From Halobacillus halophilus (GTDB taxonomy: Bacteria > Bacillota > Bacilli > Bacillales > Halobacillaceae), in the NCBI RefSeq assembly GCF_020171985.1, contig NZ_JAIVAL010000013.1:62001-126000 (forward strand): DNA of 64,000 bases. The letters are read 5' to 3'. Position 1 is the stretch's first letter, and each line of letters begins with the position of its first letter. The position numbers were made by a program, and so were the translations under genes. Below are positions 24,189-33,534 of the stretch, one piece after another. The notes beneath the pieces are model-generated. The model was not told the origin of the DNA. It searched no databases and saw nothing but the letters and a program-made list of their open reading frames with translations.

Positions 24189-25327
24189 ATTTGGCTGGAA
24201 AGAACAGCATATTCGTTTACTATTCCTTTAAGACATTCAGCGATTCCAAGTATATCTTCTCTTGTATGATCATGGCTAAAAGAAATACGGATAAAAGATT
24301 TTGCCTCATCTTCATTCAATCCTACAGACGTAAGAATAGAAGGAGATCCTTCACTCCCAACTTGACAGGCACTTCCTGTAGAAAAAGCATAACCGCGGCG
24401 ATTAGCTTCAAGCATTACCCACTGCCCTTCAAGACCGTTCATGCATAACCCAATAATCGGAACCGAATTCACGGACTCGCTTACTATTTTGATCTGAAAT
24501 TTTATATCATTCAAAGCATTTAAGAACTCATGCTTTAAAGCTTTAATTTTAGACTGACGTTTCTCCAGTTCTCGAATGGATTTTGCAGCAGCCGTGGTAA
24601 AAGCTGCGATCCCAGGGGTGTTTACAGTCCCAGCTCGAACGCCGGATTCATGCGTTCCATTTGGCAGCAAAGGCTGGAAAGAAACAGCCGGACTTATGTA
24701 CAAAGCCCCCGTTCCTTTAGGACCATACACTTTGTGACTGGAGAGTGAAAAGCTGTCCAGGCAAGGTATAATTGAATTTAACTCCACTTTTCCGAATGAT
24801 TGGACACAGTCGCTATGTAACCATGCACCCCACTTATCACAAACCTCTCGAATTCTTCTAATAGGCTGAATTGTTCCAATGTCACTATTTACATGCTGAA
24901 TACTTACAAGTACGGTATCTTCGCGCATTAACTTTTCTAATTCGTTTACGTCAACGATTCCTTCCTTCGTTAATGGAACCCAGCTAACTTCATATCCATC
25001 TGCTGCCAATTTTTCTGCTGAATTTCTTACAGATGAATGTTCGGCAGCAGACGTAATCAGATGATTTCCTTTACCTGCTTTCATTAGACCTTCCATAGCA
25101 AGCAGATTACTTTCTGTACCTCCACTCGTAAAATACATTCCTTCTTTATGAACTCCGAGAAGATTCGCAAGTGTTTTGCGGCAATGAGATAGCAGTACTT
25201 CTGCTTTTGTGCCTGGGTCGTGCAGACTGCGAGTGTTCCCATAGAATTCACGTGAAGCTTTAACATAAGCCTCAAGTGCCTCTTCATCGATCGGACAGGT
25301 AGCTGCATAGTCAAAATAGGTAGACAT
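24164..25327 (-). CDS. nifS: Cysteine desulfurase of the NAD locus (NifS-like)
   Basis: 387 residues, fold type I PLP enzyme: MSTYFDYAATCP start, HVNSDIGTIQPI, the PLP lysine in SLSSHKVYGPKGTGALY, and the active cysteine loop STGSACQVGSEGSPS. It removes sulfur from cysteine for Fe-S assembly. In B. subtilis the nifS gene is divergent from nadBCA and is needed to mature the NadA 4Fe-4S cluster; the arrangement here is the same. Start ATG 25327 behind AAGGAGG. The NiaR (YrxA) regulator gene that follows nifS in B. subtilis is absent here. Confidence 0.9.
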   Translation of the reverse strand: MSTYFDYAATCPIDEEALEAYVKASREFYGNTRSLHDPGTKAEVLLSHCRKTLANLLGVHKEGMYFTSGGTESNLLAMEGLMKAGKGNHLITSAAEHSSVRNSAEKLAADGYEVSWVPLTKEGIVDVNELEKLMREDTVLVSIQHVNSDIGTIQPIRRIREVCDKWGAWLHSDCVQSFGKVELNSIIPCLDSFSLSSHKVYGPKGTGALYISPAVSFQPLLPNGTHESGVRAGTVNTPGIAAFTTAAAKSIRELEKRQSKIKALKHEFLNALNDIKFQIKIVSESVNSVPIIGLCMNGLEGQWVMLEANRRGYAFSTGSACQVGSEGSPSILTSVGLNEDEAKSFIRISFSHDHTREDILGIAECLKGIVNEYAVLSSQIKKPAFYK

Positions 25328-25377
25328 TCTTTTTATCCTCCTTTTTCCGTAAACCACTTGTCATAAGTTTAATTCTG

Positions 25378-25413
25378 TGTAAATATAAGTGTCAATACAC
25401 CTGTAAATAAACA
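25378..25413. promoter_or_regulatory. Candidate NAD-locus operator
   Basis: In the 97-bp nifS-nadB gap, a direct repeat TGTAAATA (25378-25385, 25402-25409) flanks the dyad GTGTCAATACAC (25389-25400), followed by CCTGT...ACAGG. The place suits NiaR-type repression by niacin, but I am not sure of the exact NiaR consensus. Confidence 0.45.
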
Positions 25414-25424
25414 GGAGGAAAGTT

Positions 25425-26987
25425 ATGAAAAAAGCAGACGTTATTATTGTTGGGAGCGGCTTGGCCTCCTTACAGTTAGCCAGACACTTAAGTAAGGATT
25501 TAAATGTGATTGTTCTCACAAAGTCTTTTGTGAAACATAGTAATTCTACTTATGCTCAAGGAGGTATTGCAGCAGCCATCGGGACGAGCGATACTCCTTA
25601 TCTACACTACTTAGATACACTCGAAGCCGGATGCCACTTGAATCATCCAAATGCTGTCATGCAATTAGTACAAGAAGCTCCCGCTCTCATTGAGGAACTC
25701 ATAAAGGATGGATGTCAATTTGATACAGATGAAGCGGGGGCTCTTCTTCTTGGAAAAGAAGGATCGCACAACCAACGGCGTATCGTACACGGAGGTGGAG
25801 ACCAAACCGGAAAGCGGATTGTAGAAGGGCTGATACAACACTTATCTTCTAATATATCTATCTATGAAAATCAATTTGTTTATGAGCTGCTTCTAGATGA
25901 TCTGGGGCGATGTTATGGAGTGAAAAGTAAAGATCAGGAGAACTGCATGCATACATTTACAGCTCCTTATGTGGTTCTTTCAACGGGAGGGTGTGGGCAG
26001 ATCTATTCATTCACCTCTAACACCGACACGATTACCGGAGATGGCATGGCACTAGCTTATATAGCCGGTGCTGAACTTGCAGACATGGAGTTCATACAAT
26101 TTCACCCGACCCTTTTATACTCAAATGAAGAAACGAAAGGGCTTGTTTCAGAGGCCGTGAGAGGAGAAGGAGCTGTATTAATTAATAAAACAGGTGAAAG
26201 AATTATGGAGAATGTCCACCCTCTTAAAGACTTAGCTCCAAGACATATAGTAGCGCAGAACATTTATAATTACTTACGAAAAGGACAGAGCGTTTATTTA
26301 GACATCAGATCCATAAGAGATTTTCAGATGAAATTCCCTACAGTAAGCGCTCTTTGCGAAGATCACGGTATTGATTTAAGTAAAGGCCTAATTCCTGTAG
26401 CCCCAGGAGCTCACTTCGTAATGGGAGGGGTCCAGACAGATCCCGTTGGACAAACCACGGTCGATGGACTTTATGCTCTCGGAGAAACAGCCTGTACCGG
26501 TGTTCACGGTGCAAACCGACTCGCCAGTAATTCTTTGCTTGAAGCCCTCACTTTTGGAAAACGATTGGCCCGGCACATTAACTCTAATCCTGGGAAGCAC
26601 ATACCTATTCACAAAAACAAGAAAAACACGACGTTCCTCTTCCCCGAATTGCCCGAAAAAGAATTAATCCAACGTCTCATGATGGAACGGGTCGGGATTG
26701 TCCGTTCAGCTCAAAAATTGAATGAGCAAATGGAATGGCTGGAATCATTCCAACTTGAGAAATTTCATGAATTCGGGCTTGACTTGCTCACTGTCGAACA
26801 AATCAATCGTTTCTTTATGATGCAGACCGCCTGGCTTGTAACTGCTTCAGCCATAGAACGGGAAGAAAGCCGTGGAGGTCACTATCGCTGTGATTTTCCT
26901 AATGAAAGAAGCAGCTGGCAAGGGAAACAGATTCTCCAACAAAGATTATTAGAAAGAAGGGCATTCAATGAACAGATTAAAAGTTAG
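25425..26987 (+). CDS. nadB: L-aspartate oxidase
   Basis: 520 residues, the first enzyme of de novo NAD synthesis: oxidises L-aspartate to iminoaspartate with FAD, in the cytosol. FAD-binding GSGLASLQLARHL at the N-terminus, the fumarate-reductase-like STYAQGGIAAA and GLYALGETACTGVHGANRLASNSLLEAL, plus HFVMGGVQTD. C-terminal ESRGGHYRCDFP is typical of NadB. Length agrees with bacterial NadB (about 530). ATG behind CAGGAGG. The end overlaps nadC by 20 bases, so translation is coupled. Confidence 0.96.
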   Translation: MKKADVIIVGSGLASLQLARHLSKDLNVIVLTKSFVKHSNSTYAQGGIAAAIGTSDTPYLHYLDTLEAGCHLNHPNAVMQLVQEAPALIEELIKDGCQFDTDEAGALLLGKEGSHNQRRIVHGGGDQTGKRIVEGLIQHLSSNISIYENQFVYELLLDDLGRCYGVKSKDQENCMHTFTAPYVVLSTGGCGQIYSFTSNTDTITGDGMALAYIAGAELADMEFIQFHPTLLYSNEETKGLVSEAVRGEGAVLINKTGERIMENVHPLKDLAPRHIVAQNIYNYLRKGQSVYLDIRSIRDFQMKFPTVSALCEDHGIDLSKGLIPVAPGAHFVMGGVQTDPVGQTTVDGLYALGETACTGVHGANRLASNSLLEALTFGKRLARHINSNPGKHIPIHKNKKNTTFLFPELPEKELIQRLMMERVGIVRSAQKLNEQMEWLESFQLEKFHEFGLDLLTVEQINRFFMMQTAWLVTASAIEREESRGGHYRCDFPNERSSWQGKQILQQRLLERRAFNEQIKS

Positions 26988-27831
26988 ACGACTTCTGGAG
27001 AATTTTTTTTTAGAAGATATAGGAGATCGAGATGTAACTAGTGACTTCCTCTTCCCTCAAGATGTAATCGGTGAGCTTCACTTTATAAGCAAGCAAGCCG
27101 GGGTTTTTTGCGGCACGGAAATTATTCAAGAGGGTTACCAGCTGCTTGACCCTTCCATAACAGTGCAGGTTCACATTCAGGATGGCACAGCCATTTCTTC
27201 AGGTGAATCAATTGCAGCTATCAAAGGGCCCATTGTGAATCTACTAAAAGGTGAACGGGTGATCCTTAATTTAATCCAACGAATGAGCGGAATTGCTACG
27301 CTTACATCCAAAGCCCTCAAAATCCTTAATGATAAAGAAACGAAAATTTGTGATACAAGAAAGACCACACCCGGTCTAAGAATATTTGAAAAATACGCGG
27401 TTCAAATCGGAGGGGGCGTAAATCATAGATTTGGACTGTACGACGCCGTCATGTTGAAAGATAATCATATAGCTTTTGCCGGTTCCATTTCAAACGCCGT
27501 TGAAACGCTCAGAGACAAGTTAGGTCACATGGTTAAAATTGAAGTGGAAACAGAAAATGAAGCTCAAGTTAAGGAAGCAGTCCTGGCTGGAGCCGACTGC
27601 ATTATGTTTGATAACCGGACTCCAGAAGAAATCAACACCTTAATTCAGCTCGTCCCTTCTGATATTACGACAGAAGCTTCGGGAGGAATTAACCTGAATA
27701 ATCTTGCTGATTACCGCAAAGCGGGAGTTGATTATATATCTCTTGGAGCGCTTACCCATTCAGCCCCTTCTCTCGACATAAGCGCAAATGTTTCGATTAA
27801 ACAAAGGAGGCCAAACTATGAATCTATTTGA
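26968..27831 (+). CDS. nadC: Nicotinate-nucleotide pyrophosphorylase (quinolinate PRTase)
   Basis: 287 residues. Converts quinolinate and PRPP to nicotinate mononucleotide, releasing CO2. Visible landmarks: [30 protein letters not shown], the [22 protein letters not shown] substrate loop, [16 protein letters not shown], and EVETENEAQ...[12 protein letters not shown]. Length is the usual one. ATG 26968 lies inside nadB with AGAAGGG-type ribosome site. It overlaps nadA by 14 bases. Confidence 0.96.
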   Translation: MNRLKVRRLLENFFLEDIGDRDVTSDFLFPQDVIGELHFISKQAGVFCGTEIIQEGYQLLDPSITVQVHIQDGTAISSGESIAAIKGPIVNLLKGERVILNLIQRMSGIATLTSKALKILNDKETKICDTRKTTPGLRIFEKYAVQIGGGVNHRFGLYDAVMLKDNHIAFAGSISNAVETLRDKLGHMVKIEVETENEAQVKEAVLAGADCIMFDNRTPEEINTLIQLVPSDITTEASGGINLNNLADYRKAGVDYISLGALTHSAPSLDISANVSIKQRRPNYESI

Positions 27832-28924
27832 AACGTTGGAGCATTCCAGCCCCACCTTACCTGAGCGTTATAAAAATAGGAGCAAGAAGGAATTAGAAAC
27901 GATCATTTGGAATGTCAAAAATACAATGGGCGCAAGCCTTTTTTTACCCGGTCACCATTATCAGAAAGATGAAGTCATCCAGTTCGCTGATGTACGGGGG
28001 GATTCTCTGAAATTAGCTCAGCTCTCAGCAACTCAGCACGAAGCAGAAGCCATTGTTTTTTGCGGAGTACATTTCATGGCAGAAACCGCCGATATTTTAA
28101 CCAGGGAAGACCAGCACGTGTACCTCCCTGATATGAGAGCGGGTTGTTCGATGGCTGATATGGCAAACCTCACACAGACTGAAAAAGCGTGGAAGAAGCT
28201 AAAGACTAAGTTTAACGACACTATACTTCCCCTTACTTATGTCAATTCCACTGCTGCTATTAAAGCATTTGTAGGGAAGCACGGGGGAGCAACAGTCACT
28301 TCCTCCAATGCTGCAGGCATGATCGAATGGGCCCTATCCCAGAAAGAGCGTATTATGTTTTTACCGGATCAGCATCTGGGTCGGAATACCGCTTACGATC
28401 TCGGCATTCCCCTCGAACAAATGGCCGTGTGGGATCCTATACGAGAAGAGTTGGTTCACGAAGTACCTTTCGAAGAAGTGAAAGTAATTTTATGGAAAGG
28501 GCACTGTTCGGTTCATGAAAACTTTACCGTTTCAAATGTTAAGCAGGTACGGAAAGACTATCCAGATATGAACATCATTGTGCATCCCGAATGCAGCCGT
28601 GAAGTAGTAGCTTTATCCGATTATGCTGGATCGACGAACTACATTATCAGCCAGATTGAAAACGCCGCTCCTGGCAGTGCATGGGCAATAGGTACGGAAA
28701 TGAATTTAGTGAACCGGATCATTCGTGAACATCCGGAGCAGCATATCATTTCTTTAAATCCACGGATGTGTCCTTGTCTTACAATGAATCGAATTGATCT
28801 TCCTCACCTCGCCTGGTCATTGGAATCCCTAGCCGAAGGAAAACCTCAAAACCTAATTAAAGTAGATCATGATATTGCGGCGGATGCTAGAAAAGCCCTG
28901 GAACGTATGCTGGCAAGGGCCTGA
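27818..28924 (+). CDS. nadA: Quinolinate synthase
   Basis: 368 residues, the length of B. subtilis NadA. Condenses iminoaspartate with dihydroxyacetone phosphate to quinolinate using a 4Fe-4S cluster. The three cluster cysteines are visible in [20 protein letters not shown] and [21 protein letters not shown] and [13 protein letters not shown] are substrate-site motifs. ATG 27818 behind AAAGGAGG inside the end of nadC. Last gene of the nadBCA operon, followed by a terminator. Confidence 0.96.
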   Translation: MNLFETLEHSSPTLPERYKNRSKKELETIIWNVKNTMGASLFLPGHHYQKDEVIQFADVRGDSLKLAQLSATQHEAEAIVFCGVHFMAETADILTREDQHVYLPDMRAGCSMADMANLTQTEKAWKKLKTKFNDTILPLTYVNSTAAIKAFVGKHGGATVTSSNAAGMIEWALSQKERIMFLPDQHLGRNTAYDLGIPLEQMAVWDPIREELVHEVPFEEVKVILWKGHCSVHENFTVSNVKQVRKDYPDMNIIVHPECSREVVALSDYAGSTNYIISQIENAAPGSAWAIGTEMNLVNRIIREHPEQHIISLNPRMCPCLTMNRIDLPHLAWSLESLAEGKPQNLIKVDHDIAADARKALERMLARA

Positions 28925-28976
28925 TTTCCAAAAGAATTTTACAAGAATGAAGAAGATGAATGGTTTCTTGATTACT

Positions 28977-29015
28977 AAAAAAAGGCGCCTCTAAACAGAG
29001 ACGCGCCTTTTTTTA
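28977..29015 (+). terminator. Terminator of nadBCA
   Basis: AAGGCGC...GCGCCTT stem with TCT/AGA inner pairs, then seven T. Confidence 0.85.
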
Positions 29016-29027
29016 TGTATGAAATAA

Positions 29028-29462
29028 TTAATTTTTAGTATAAAGCAAAATAGCAATAATCATGAGCGCCATGCCAGCTATTCTTTGCCCATCCAGCGGA
29101 ATCTGCTTCATACCGAGCCAGCCGAAGTGATCGATAAGTGAGCTTGCAATAAGCTGAGCAGAGATGAGCGTAAAAATAGCAGCCCCTACTCCAATTCTGG
29201 GTACGGCTAAAACCATCGTCGAAACAAAGAAAGCTCCCAGCACCCCTCCTAGCAGCTGCCATTTAGGCACTTGAAATACGTTCATTAAATTTCCTTTTCC
29301 GAAAAAAAGCATGACTAAAAACAAGACGACTGTTCCTACTAAGAAAGATGTAAATGCTCCTTCAAATACACCTATCTTCTGTCCGAGTCCCCCGTTTACT
29401 GATGACTGGACGGCAACTCCAATTCCACCTATGAAAACCAGTAACATTAATAACCACTGCAT
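29028..29462 (-). CDS. DMT-family membrane protein (YdcZ / DUF606)
   Basis: 144 residues, five membrane segments: MQWLLMLLVFIGGIGVAVQSSVNGGLGQKIG, then ALFTS-type helix pairs and GQRIAGMALMIIAILLYTKN at the end. This is the half-size DMT layout of the YdcZ (DUF606) group, presumed to work as a dimer exporter; no substrate known. Start at ATG 29462 behind GGAGGGAG; the 14-residue extension includes that site. It converges with nadA and shares its terminator. Confidence 0.8.
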   Translation of the reverse strand: MQWLLMLLVFIGGIGVAVQSSVNGGLGQKIGVFEGAFTSFLVGTVVLFLVMLFFGKGNLMNVFQVPKWQLLGGVLGAFFVSTMVLAVPRIGVGAAIFTLISAQLIASSLIDHFGWLGMKQIPLDGQRIAGMALMIIAILLYTKN

Positions 29463-29544
29463 AGCTTGCTTCTCCCTCCATTCTCTAACAGGATATAAGC
29501 TCAATTATTTCAAACTCTATCCAGGAGCTCAACTTATTGAATTC

Positions 29545-29935
29545 ATATAAAAATTTTCCGTTTTAACTGAGTCTTACAGAAAAGCTCCCGTTTCTTATCG
29601 AACCCAGTTTCAAGAATTGGCGTGATAAGTTTAAGGAACGTGTCCAATATTCGGGGGTCAGTTCACGAGTGAAACGAGCGAGGAAGCTCACCGTTCCCCC
29701 ATAGGAAAGTGTTCAAATGTGGCATCACCCCGCAAGACACGACCAGCATAAGCCGAGCATCAAAAGGACGGTGGTCTTTCCGTCCGTTGATGAACGGCTT
29801 ATGTCTCGAGTGTCTGGGTGATAGAACAAGACGAGTTATTTCCCCACCAGCCCTTCTTCACATACCGTAACGGACCCGAATTATCTCGAAACTGAGTCTT
29901 CAACAAAACGGCCCGTTAGTTCAATATCATCTTGC
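29545..29935. repeat. Modular intergenic repeat, copy at 29.7 kb
   Basis: Non-coding. Bases 29699-29860 match 48825-48984 almost base for base, and 29669-29693 match 48732-48756. The right end (CTCGAAACTGAGTCTTCAAC, 29886-29905) is the inverted counterpart of the left end at 48435. A further end-like sequence, in the same direction as the right end, lies at about 29560. Inside, 29736-29814 folds into a long hairpin (see separate entry). It lies between the YdcZ-like gene and a small membrane-anchored protein gene. MITE-like is the best description; no transposase is present. Confidence 0.8.
29736..29814 (+). repeat. Conserved ~80-nt hairpin in the repeat
   Basis: GACAC...GTGTC base, CATAAGCCG / CGGCTTATG, CATCAA / TTGATG, and GGACG / CGTCC top with GTGGTCTTTC loop. 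The outer ATCACCC / GGGTGAT (29724-29822) can extend it. The second copy at 48862-48940 differs at stem positions that keep G-U pairing. Confidence 0.7.
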
Positions 29936-30040
29936 TTTAAATCCAATAATAGCTTTTTATGATCAATAGTAATTGAAACCCTTCTCTTATGTAATCGTAC
30001 CTATTATTAAGGATGTAATAGAAGGGAGACAAATACTCAA

Positions 30041-30406
30041 ATGATTATTGTTTATATGCTCTTGTTCTTTCTGGTTTTTGCTCTTATTTTCGTTATCGGT
30101 AATTTTATAACGGTTAATTATAAAATTACCGATAGTGAGCTTAAGCTTAGTAGAGTATTCGGCTGGGATACGACTCTTCTCCCGATCCAAGAAATCAATT
30201 CGATTTATGATGTCGATTGGGGGCATATTCCAAAAGGAGCTATTCAAATCGGTACGCCAGGTAGAACTTATAGTGGATTGGTATTTAAAATGAAGACAGG
30301 CAGAAAATACCTTGTTCACATTAGAAACTGTGGCAAATTAGTCGGAAAATTAAAGACTGAAAATCCAACCATTGAAATAGATATTTCCAGAGAGTTTTGG
30401 AATTAG
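30041..30406 (+). CDS. Small membrane-anchored PH-like domain protein
   Basis: 121 residues: an N-terminal membrane helix (MIIVYMLLFFLVFALIFVIGNFI) then a beta-rich cytosolic part (YKITDSELKLSRVFGWDTTLLPIQEINSIYDVD...) that reads like a bacterial PH-type domain of the kind found in short Bacillaceae membrane proteins. Function unknown. ATG behind AGAAGGGAG. It stands alone directly after the repeat region; the C-terminal stretch NPTIEIDISREFWN carries no motif I recognise. Confidence 0.7.
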   Translation: MIIVYMLLFFLVFALIFVIGNFITVNYKITDSELKLSRVFGWDTTLLPIQEINSIYDVDWGHIPKGAIQIGTPGRTYSGLVFKMKTGRKYLVHIRNCGKLVGKLKTENPTIEIDISREFWN

Positions 30407-30426
30407 CTGCTATTCTTCTTGATCCT

Positions 30427-30465
30427 ATCAAGAAAGCCTGTGCAATTTGCCCAGGCTTTCTTAGT
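30427..30465. terminator. Bidirectional terminator
   Basis: AAGAAAGCCTG / CAGGCTTTCTT stem between convergent genes. Confidence 0.75.
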
Positions 30466-31788
30466 TTATGAACCTACATATGTTTTTTTCTGTTCGAACT
30501 CAAATACAGCTTCTTCAAATACGGCCAAGCCTTGATCAATCTGCTCTCTGGTAACGATTAGCGGAGGAATCATGCGAATAACCTCCTGGTGCTTCCCGCA
30601 TAAGTAGAACAGCACACCTTTTTCAAGGGAAGAGTCTAATATATTCATCATCCCAGCTCCGTCTGGATTCCCAGTTTCAGGGTGGATAATTTCTATTCCA
30701 ATCATCAGTCCTACCCCCCGGACCTCGCCGATGACTTCATGCCTTTCTCTTATTTCTTTTAACCTTCGTAAGGCATATGCTCCGAGTTCTCTTGAATTAT
30801 CGATTAGATGTTCCTCTTCCATTACATCCAGGGTAGCAAGTGCTGCTGAACAGGCAATGGGGTTTCCGCCGAACGTGGTACCATGCGTCCCCATCGGCCA
30901 TTTACTCATCAATTCTTTAGAAGCAACCGTAGCACTTAGAGGCATGCCTGAAGCGATTCCTTTAGCGATTGCCATAATATCTGGGGTAACTTCAAATGTT
31001 TGAGCCGCAAACCACTCCCCTGTTCGTCCGAAACCTGTCTGGACTTCGTCAAAGATTAAAAGAATACCATGTCGGTCGCAAATTTCACGAACCTTTTGCA
31101 GCCAGGCTTTAGGAGGAATAATGTATCCGCCTTCTCCAAGTACTGGCTCCACAATCATGCAGGCAACCTCTTCCGGTGTTACCTGATGATCAAATAAGAG
31201 CTCTACCTCTTTTTCGAGTTTTTCCGCACAGTATTCCCCTGCATCTTGTCCATCTGGACACCCTGAGCTGTCAGCATAAGGCAGTTGATAAGTCAGTCCA
31301 TTAGGCTGCAAGAATTTCCGATATTTACTTTTAGAGGTGCTGACTCCGAGCGCACCCAGCGACCTGCCATGAAAACAGCCAGTAAAGGAAATCGTATAAG
31401 GGCGTTGAGTCGCATATTTAGCTAGTTTCAACGCTCCCTCTATGGCTTCAGTACCGCTGTTTGCAAAAAAGAAACAATCCAGATTTCCAGGTAATTTATC
31501 TTTTAATCGATCGGCCACTCTGAGAATAGAGTCATACATAATTACTCCGGAAGGTCCATGCATTAAGTTATCTGCACTATCCTTAATGGCCTGAACGACT
31601 TTCGGATGACGGTGGCCGGTATTAGCTACAGCAATACCCGAGGTGAAATCCAAATATTTCTTACCATCTGTTCCGTAATAGTAACATCCCTCCTCCTTTT
31701 CAACCGGCAGATTAGGATGATCTTTTGCCATACTCGGGGCTAGTAAATCAGACATGCTTCCATATAGACTTTCAAATGATGAATTCAT
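30466..31788 (-). CDS. Class III PLP aminotransferase (GabT-like)
   Basis: 440 residues, class III aminotransferase: substrate/PLP motifs [55 protein letters not shown] and the PLP lysine in [14 protein letters not shown], then [18 protein letters not shown]. The family includes 4-aminobutyrate, ornithine and acetylornithine transaminases; an omega-amino donor is likely but the exact one cannot be read. It lies 12 bp after the YjiH-like membrane protein, both downstream of a sigma-54 promoter, so it probably degrades the substrate that protein handles. ATG behind AGGAGGAAAAG. Confidence 0.88.
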   Translation of the reverse strand: MNSSFESLYGSMSDLLAPSMAKDHPNLPVEKEEGCYYYGTDGKKYLDFTSGIAVANTGHRHPKVVQAIKDSADNLMHGPSGVIMYDSILRVADRLKDKLPGNLDCFFFANSGTEAIEGALKLAKYATQRPYTISFTGCFHGRSLGALGVSTSKSKYRKFLQPNGLTYQLPYADSSGCPDGQDAGEYCAEKLEKEVELLFDHQVTPEEVACMIVEPVLGEGGYIIPPKAWLQKVREICDRHGILLIFDEVQTGFGRTGEWFAAQTFEVTPDIMAIAKGIASGMPLSATVASKELMSKWPMGTHGTTFGGNPIACSAALATLDVMEEEHLIDNSRELGAYALRRLKEIRERHEVIGEVRGVGLMIGIEIIHPETGNPDGAGMMNILDSSLEKGVLFYLCGKHQEVIRMIPPLIVTREQIDQGLAVFEEAVFEFEQKKTYVGS

Positions 31789-31800
31789 CTACTTTTCCTC

Positions 31801-33204
31801 CTAAAAAATAAAGTGGGCAATCAATACGATAATTGGGAGAGTAATAACTGTGCGCTGAAGGAAAATAACAGCAAGTTCCCCCACTGAAATTGGTATCTTA
31901 GATTTAACCAGCAGTATTCCAATCTCAGACATGTAAATGAGCTGGGTTAATGAAATCGCGGCTATGACGAAACGTGTTAATTCACTTTCTATACCCGCTC
32001 CAATAACCGCAGGAAGGAACATATCGGCAAATCCAACGAGCATGGCCGGAGCTGCCTGAGCAGCTTCAGGTATTTGCATCCACTGTAGTACAGGTACAAT
32101 TGGCAAGGAGAGGTAGTTAAAGAACGGTGTAAATTCAGCTATAATTAAAGCCACGGTTCCAAGTGCCATCACCAATGGAATTAATGCAAAATATATATCG
32201 AGAACCGTTTGTACTCCTTGCCTGGCTACATATTTAACGCCCTTGACTTCTGAAGCTTTGCTAAGGGCTTTATTTAACCCCCATTGAAAATTGGACATTC
32301 CTTCAGGTGTATCTTCTGAGATTCTCATCCCTGTACCCTCATAATAAGTATCAGCTTTCTTTGATAATGGCGGGATTCTCGGACAAATGAAAGCAGCAAC
32401 CAGCCCGGCTATCACTACCGTTAAATAGAAAGGCACGAAGAACTCTTCTAAACCTATAAAGCTGATCACCACTAAACTAAATGCAATCGAGTTAATTGAA
32501 AAGTTCGTGGCAATAGTGGCTGCTTCACGCTTTGTATAATAGCCTTCTTCATATTGTTTGGTTGTAATTAAGACACCTACAGTTCCCGCTCCCATCCAGG
32601 AAGCTAAAGCATCAATAGAAGACCGGCCCGGGAGCTTAAATACTGGTCTCATGACTTTACGAAGCAGGGTTCCAATAAAATCCATTAATCCAAATTCCAT
32701 TAATAAAGGCATCAAAATACCTGCAAAAAGAAACCACGCGGCAAGAACTGGCACAAGAGAATAAAGCATAGTGCCACCGGTAACGTCCGAAATGATAAAC
32801 TCAGGTCCAACAGAAAAAAGAGTCATCAGGGCAAATAAAGCTCCAATTATTCGAGTGAACATCCAAAACGTATTCACATAGAATAGTTGTTTTATGAAAG
32901 GTTTATCCAAGATGAATTTAGGTTTCACAGTCTTCGCTACTACTGGAAGGATAGCCGAAATAACTAGAATTCCTGTCATTAAACTAGGGAGAATCGGCTC
33001 CAGCCCTGCCTGTACAGATTCTGCCATAACGCCAACGCCAATCGTAATTTTTCCGCCGTAAGGAATAGGGAATAAAAATAATAACACGCCTAATAAAGAA
33101 GGAACTATAAACCAAAAATAACTTCGACTTGAGTGCCGCTTCCCGTTACCTTTTTGTTCATTCCATTCCTCCGATTGAAAACTTTCTTTTTGCTTAACCT
33201 CCAT
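31801..33204 (-). CDS. YjiH-family membrane protein (nucleoside-recognition/Gate domains)
   Basis: About 467 residues with ten or more membrane segments. Gate-domain features are visible (LMEFGLMDFIGTLLRKVMRPVFKLPGRSSIDALASWMGAGTVG, then VGFADMFLPAVIGAGIESELTRFVIAAISLTQLIYMSEIG). The YjiH group is presumed to transport small metabolites; no substrate proven to me. Start at ATG 33204 (M4) behind AAGGAG; the GTG three codons earlier overlaps the site. With the aminotransferase it forms a two-gene operon under a sigma-54 promoter, suggesting uptake and transamination of an amino compound. Confidence 0.82.
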   Translation of the reverse strand: MEVKQKESFQSEEWNEQKGNGKRHSSRSYFWFIVPSLLGVLLFLFPIPYGGKITIGVGVMAESVQAGLEPILPSLMTGILVISAILPVVAKTVKPKFILDKPFIKQLFYVNTFWMFTRIIGALFALMTLFSVGPEFIISDVTGGTMLYSLVPVLAAWFLFAGILMPLLMEFGLMDFIGTLLRKVMRPVFKLPGRSSIDALASWMGAGTVGVLITTKQYEEGYYTKREAATIATNFSINSIAFSLVVISFIGLEEFFVPFYLTVVIAGLVAAFICPRIPPLSKKADTYYEGTGMRISEDTPEGMSNFQWGLNKALSKASEVKGVKYVARQGVQTVLDIYFALIPLVMALGTVALIIAEFTPFFNYLSLPIVPVLQWMQIPEAAQAAPAMLVGFADMFLPAVIGAGIESELTRFVIAAISLTQLIYMSEIGILLVKSKIPISVGELAVIFLQRTVITLPIIVLIAHFIF

Positions 33205-33475
33205 CGCTTCCACTCCTTAATTATTTGAATAAGGCTAGACCACTTAACTAAGAACAATCTCTAAGACGGTTTACATCGTACCACTAAGAAAACGGTGAAT
33301 ATTGTCGCCCCCTAATCTCTAAAGTCTTTTATAGATTATTGTTTCCTTGTTAAAAATACCTTGCTGATGAAATAAGCTTCTACTTCTTTTTTCGTAACAA
33401 TACCTTCGACTGTCCCGGCCCCTTATTAAAAGATCTTTTTTAAGATAAATCATCAAAGATCTCTCTAACATAAAT

Positions 33476-33510
33476 AAAAAGGCAAAAGACTATAGTCTCT
33501 TACCTTTTTA
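33476..33510 (-). terminator. Terminator-like hairpin after the sigma-54 activator gene
   Basis: Minus strand AAAAGGTAAGAGACT / AGTCTTTTGCCTTTT stem followed by T-rich DNA. It begins about 25 bases after the activator stop and overlaps the expected start point of the sigma-54 promoter. Confidence 0.65.
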
Positions 33511-33513
33511 ACA

Positions 33514-33529
33514 TGCAAGTATCGTGCCA
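33514..33529 (-). promoter_or_regulatory. Sigma-54 (SigL) promoter, near-consensus
   Basis: Minus strand TGGCACG-ATAC-TTGCA, an exact match to the -24/-12 core. It lies 5 bases past the activator's stop codon and points at the YjiH-like and aminotransferase genes, leaving a leader of about 300 bases. Confidence 0.85.
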
Positions 33530-33534
33530 ATTTG

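Noticed and set aside
26388-26667. Frames antisense or out of phase within nadB
   Set aside because: Shadow frames of a strongly coding region with no ribosome site.
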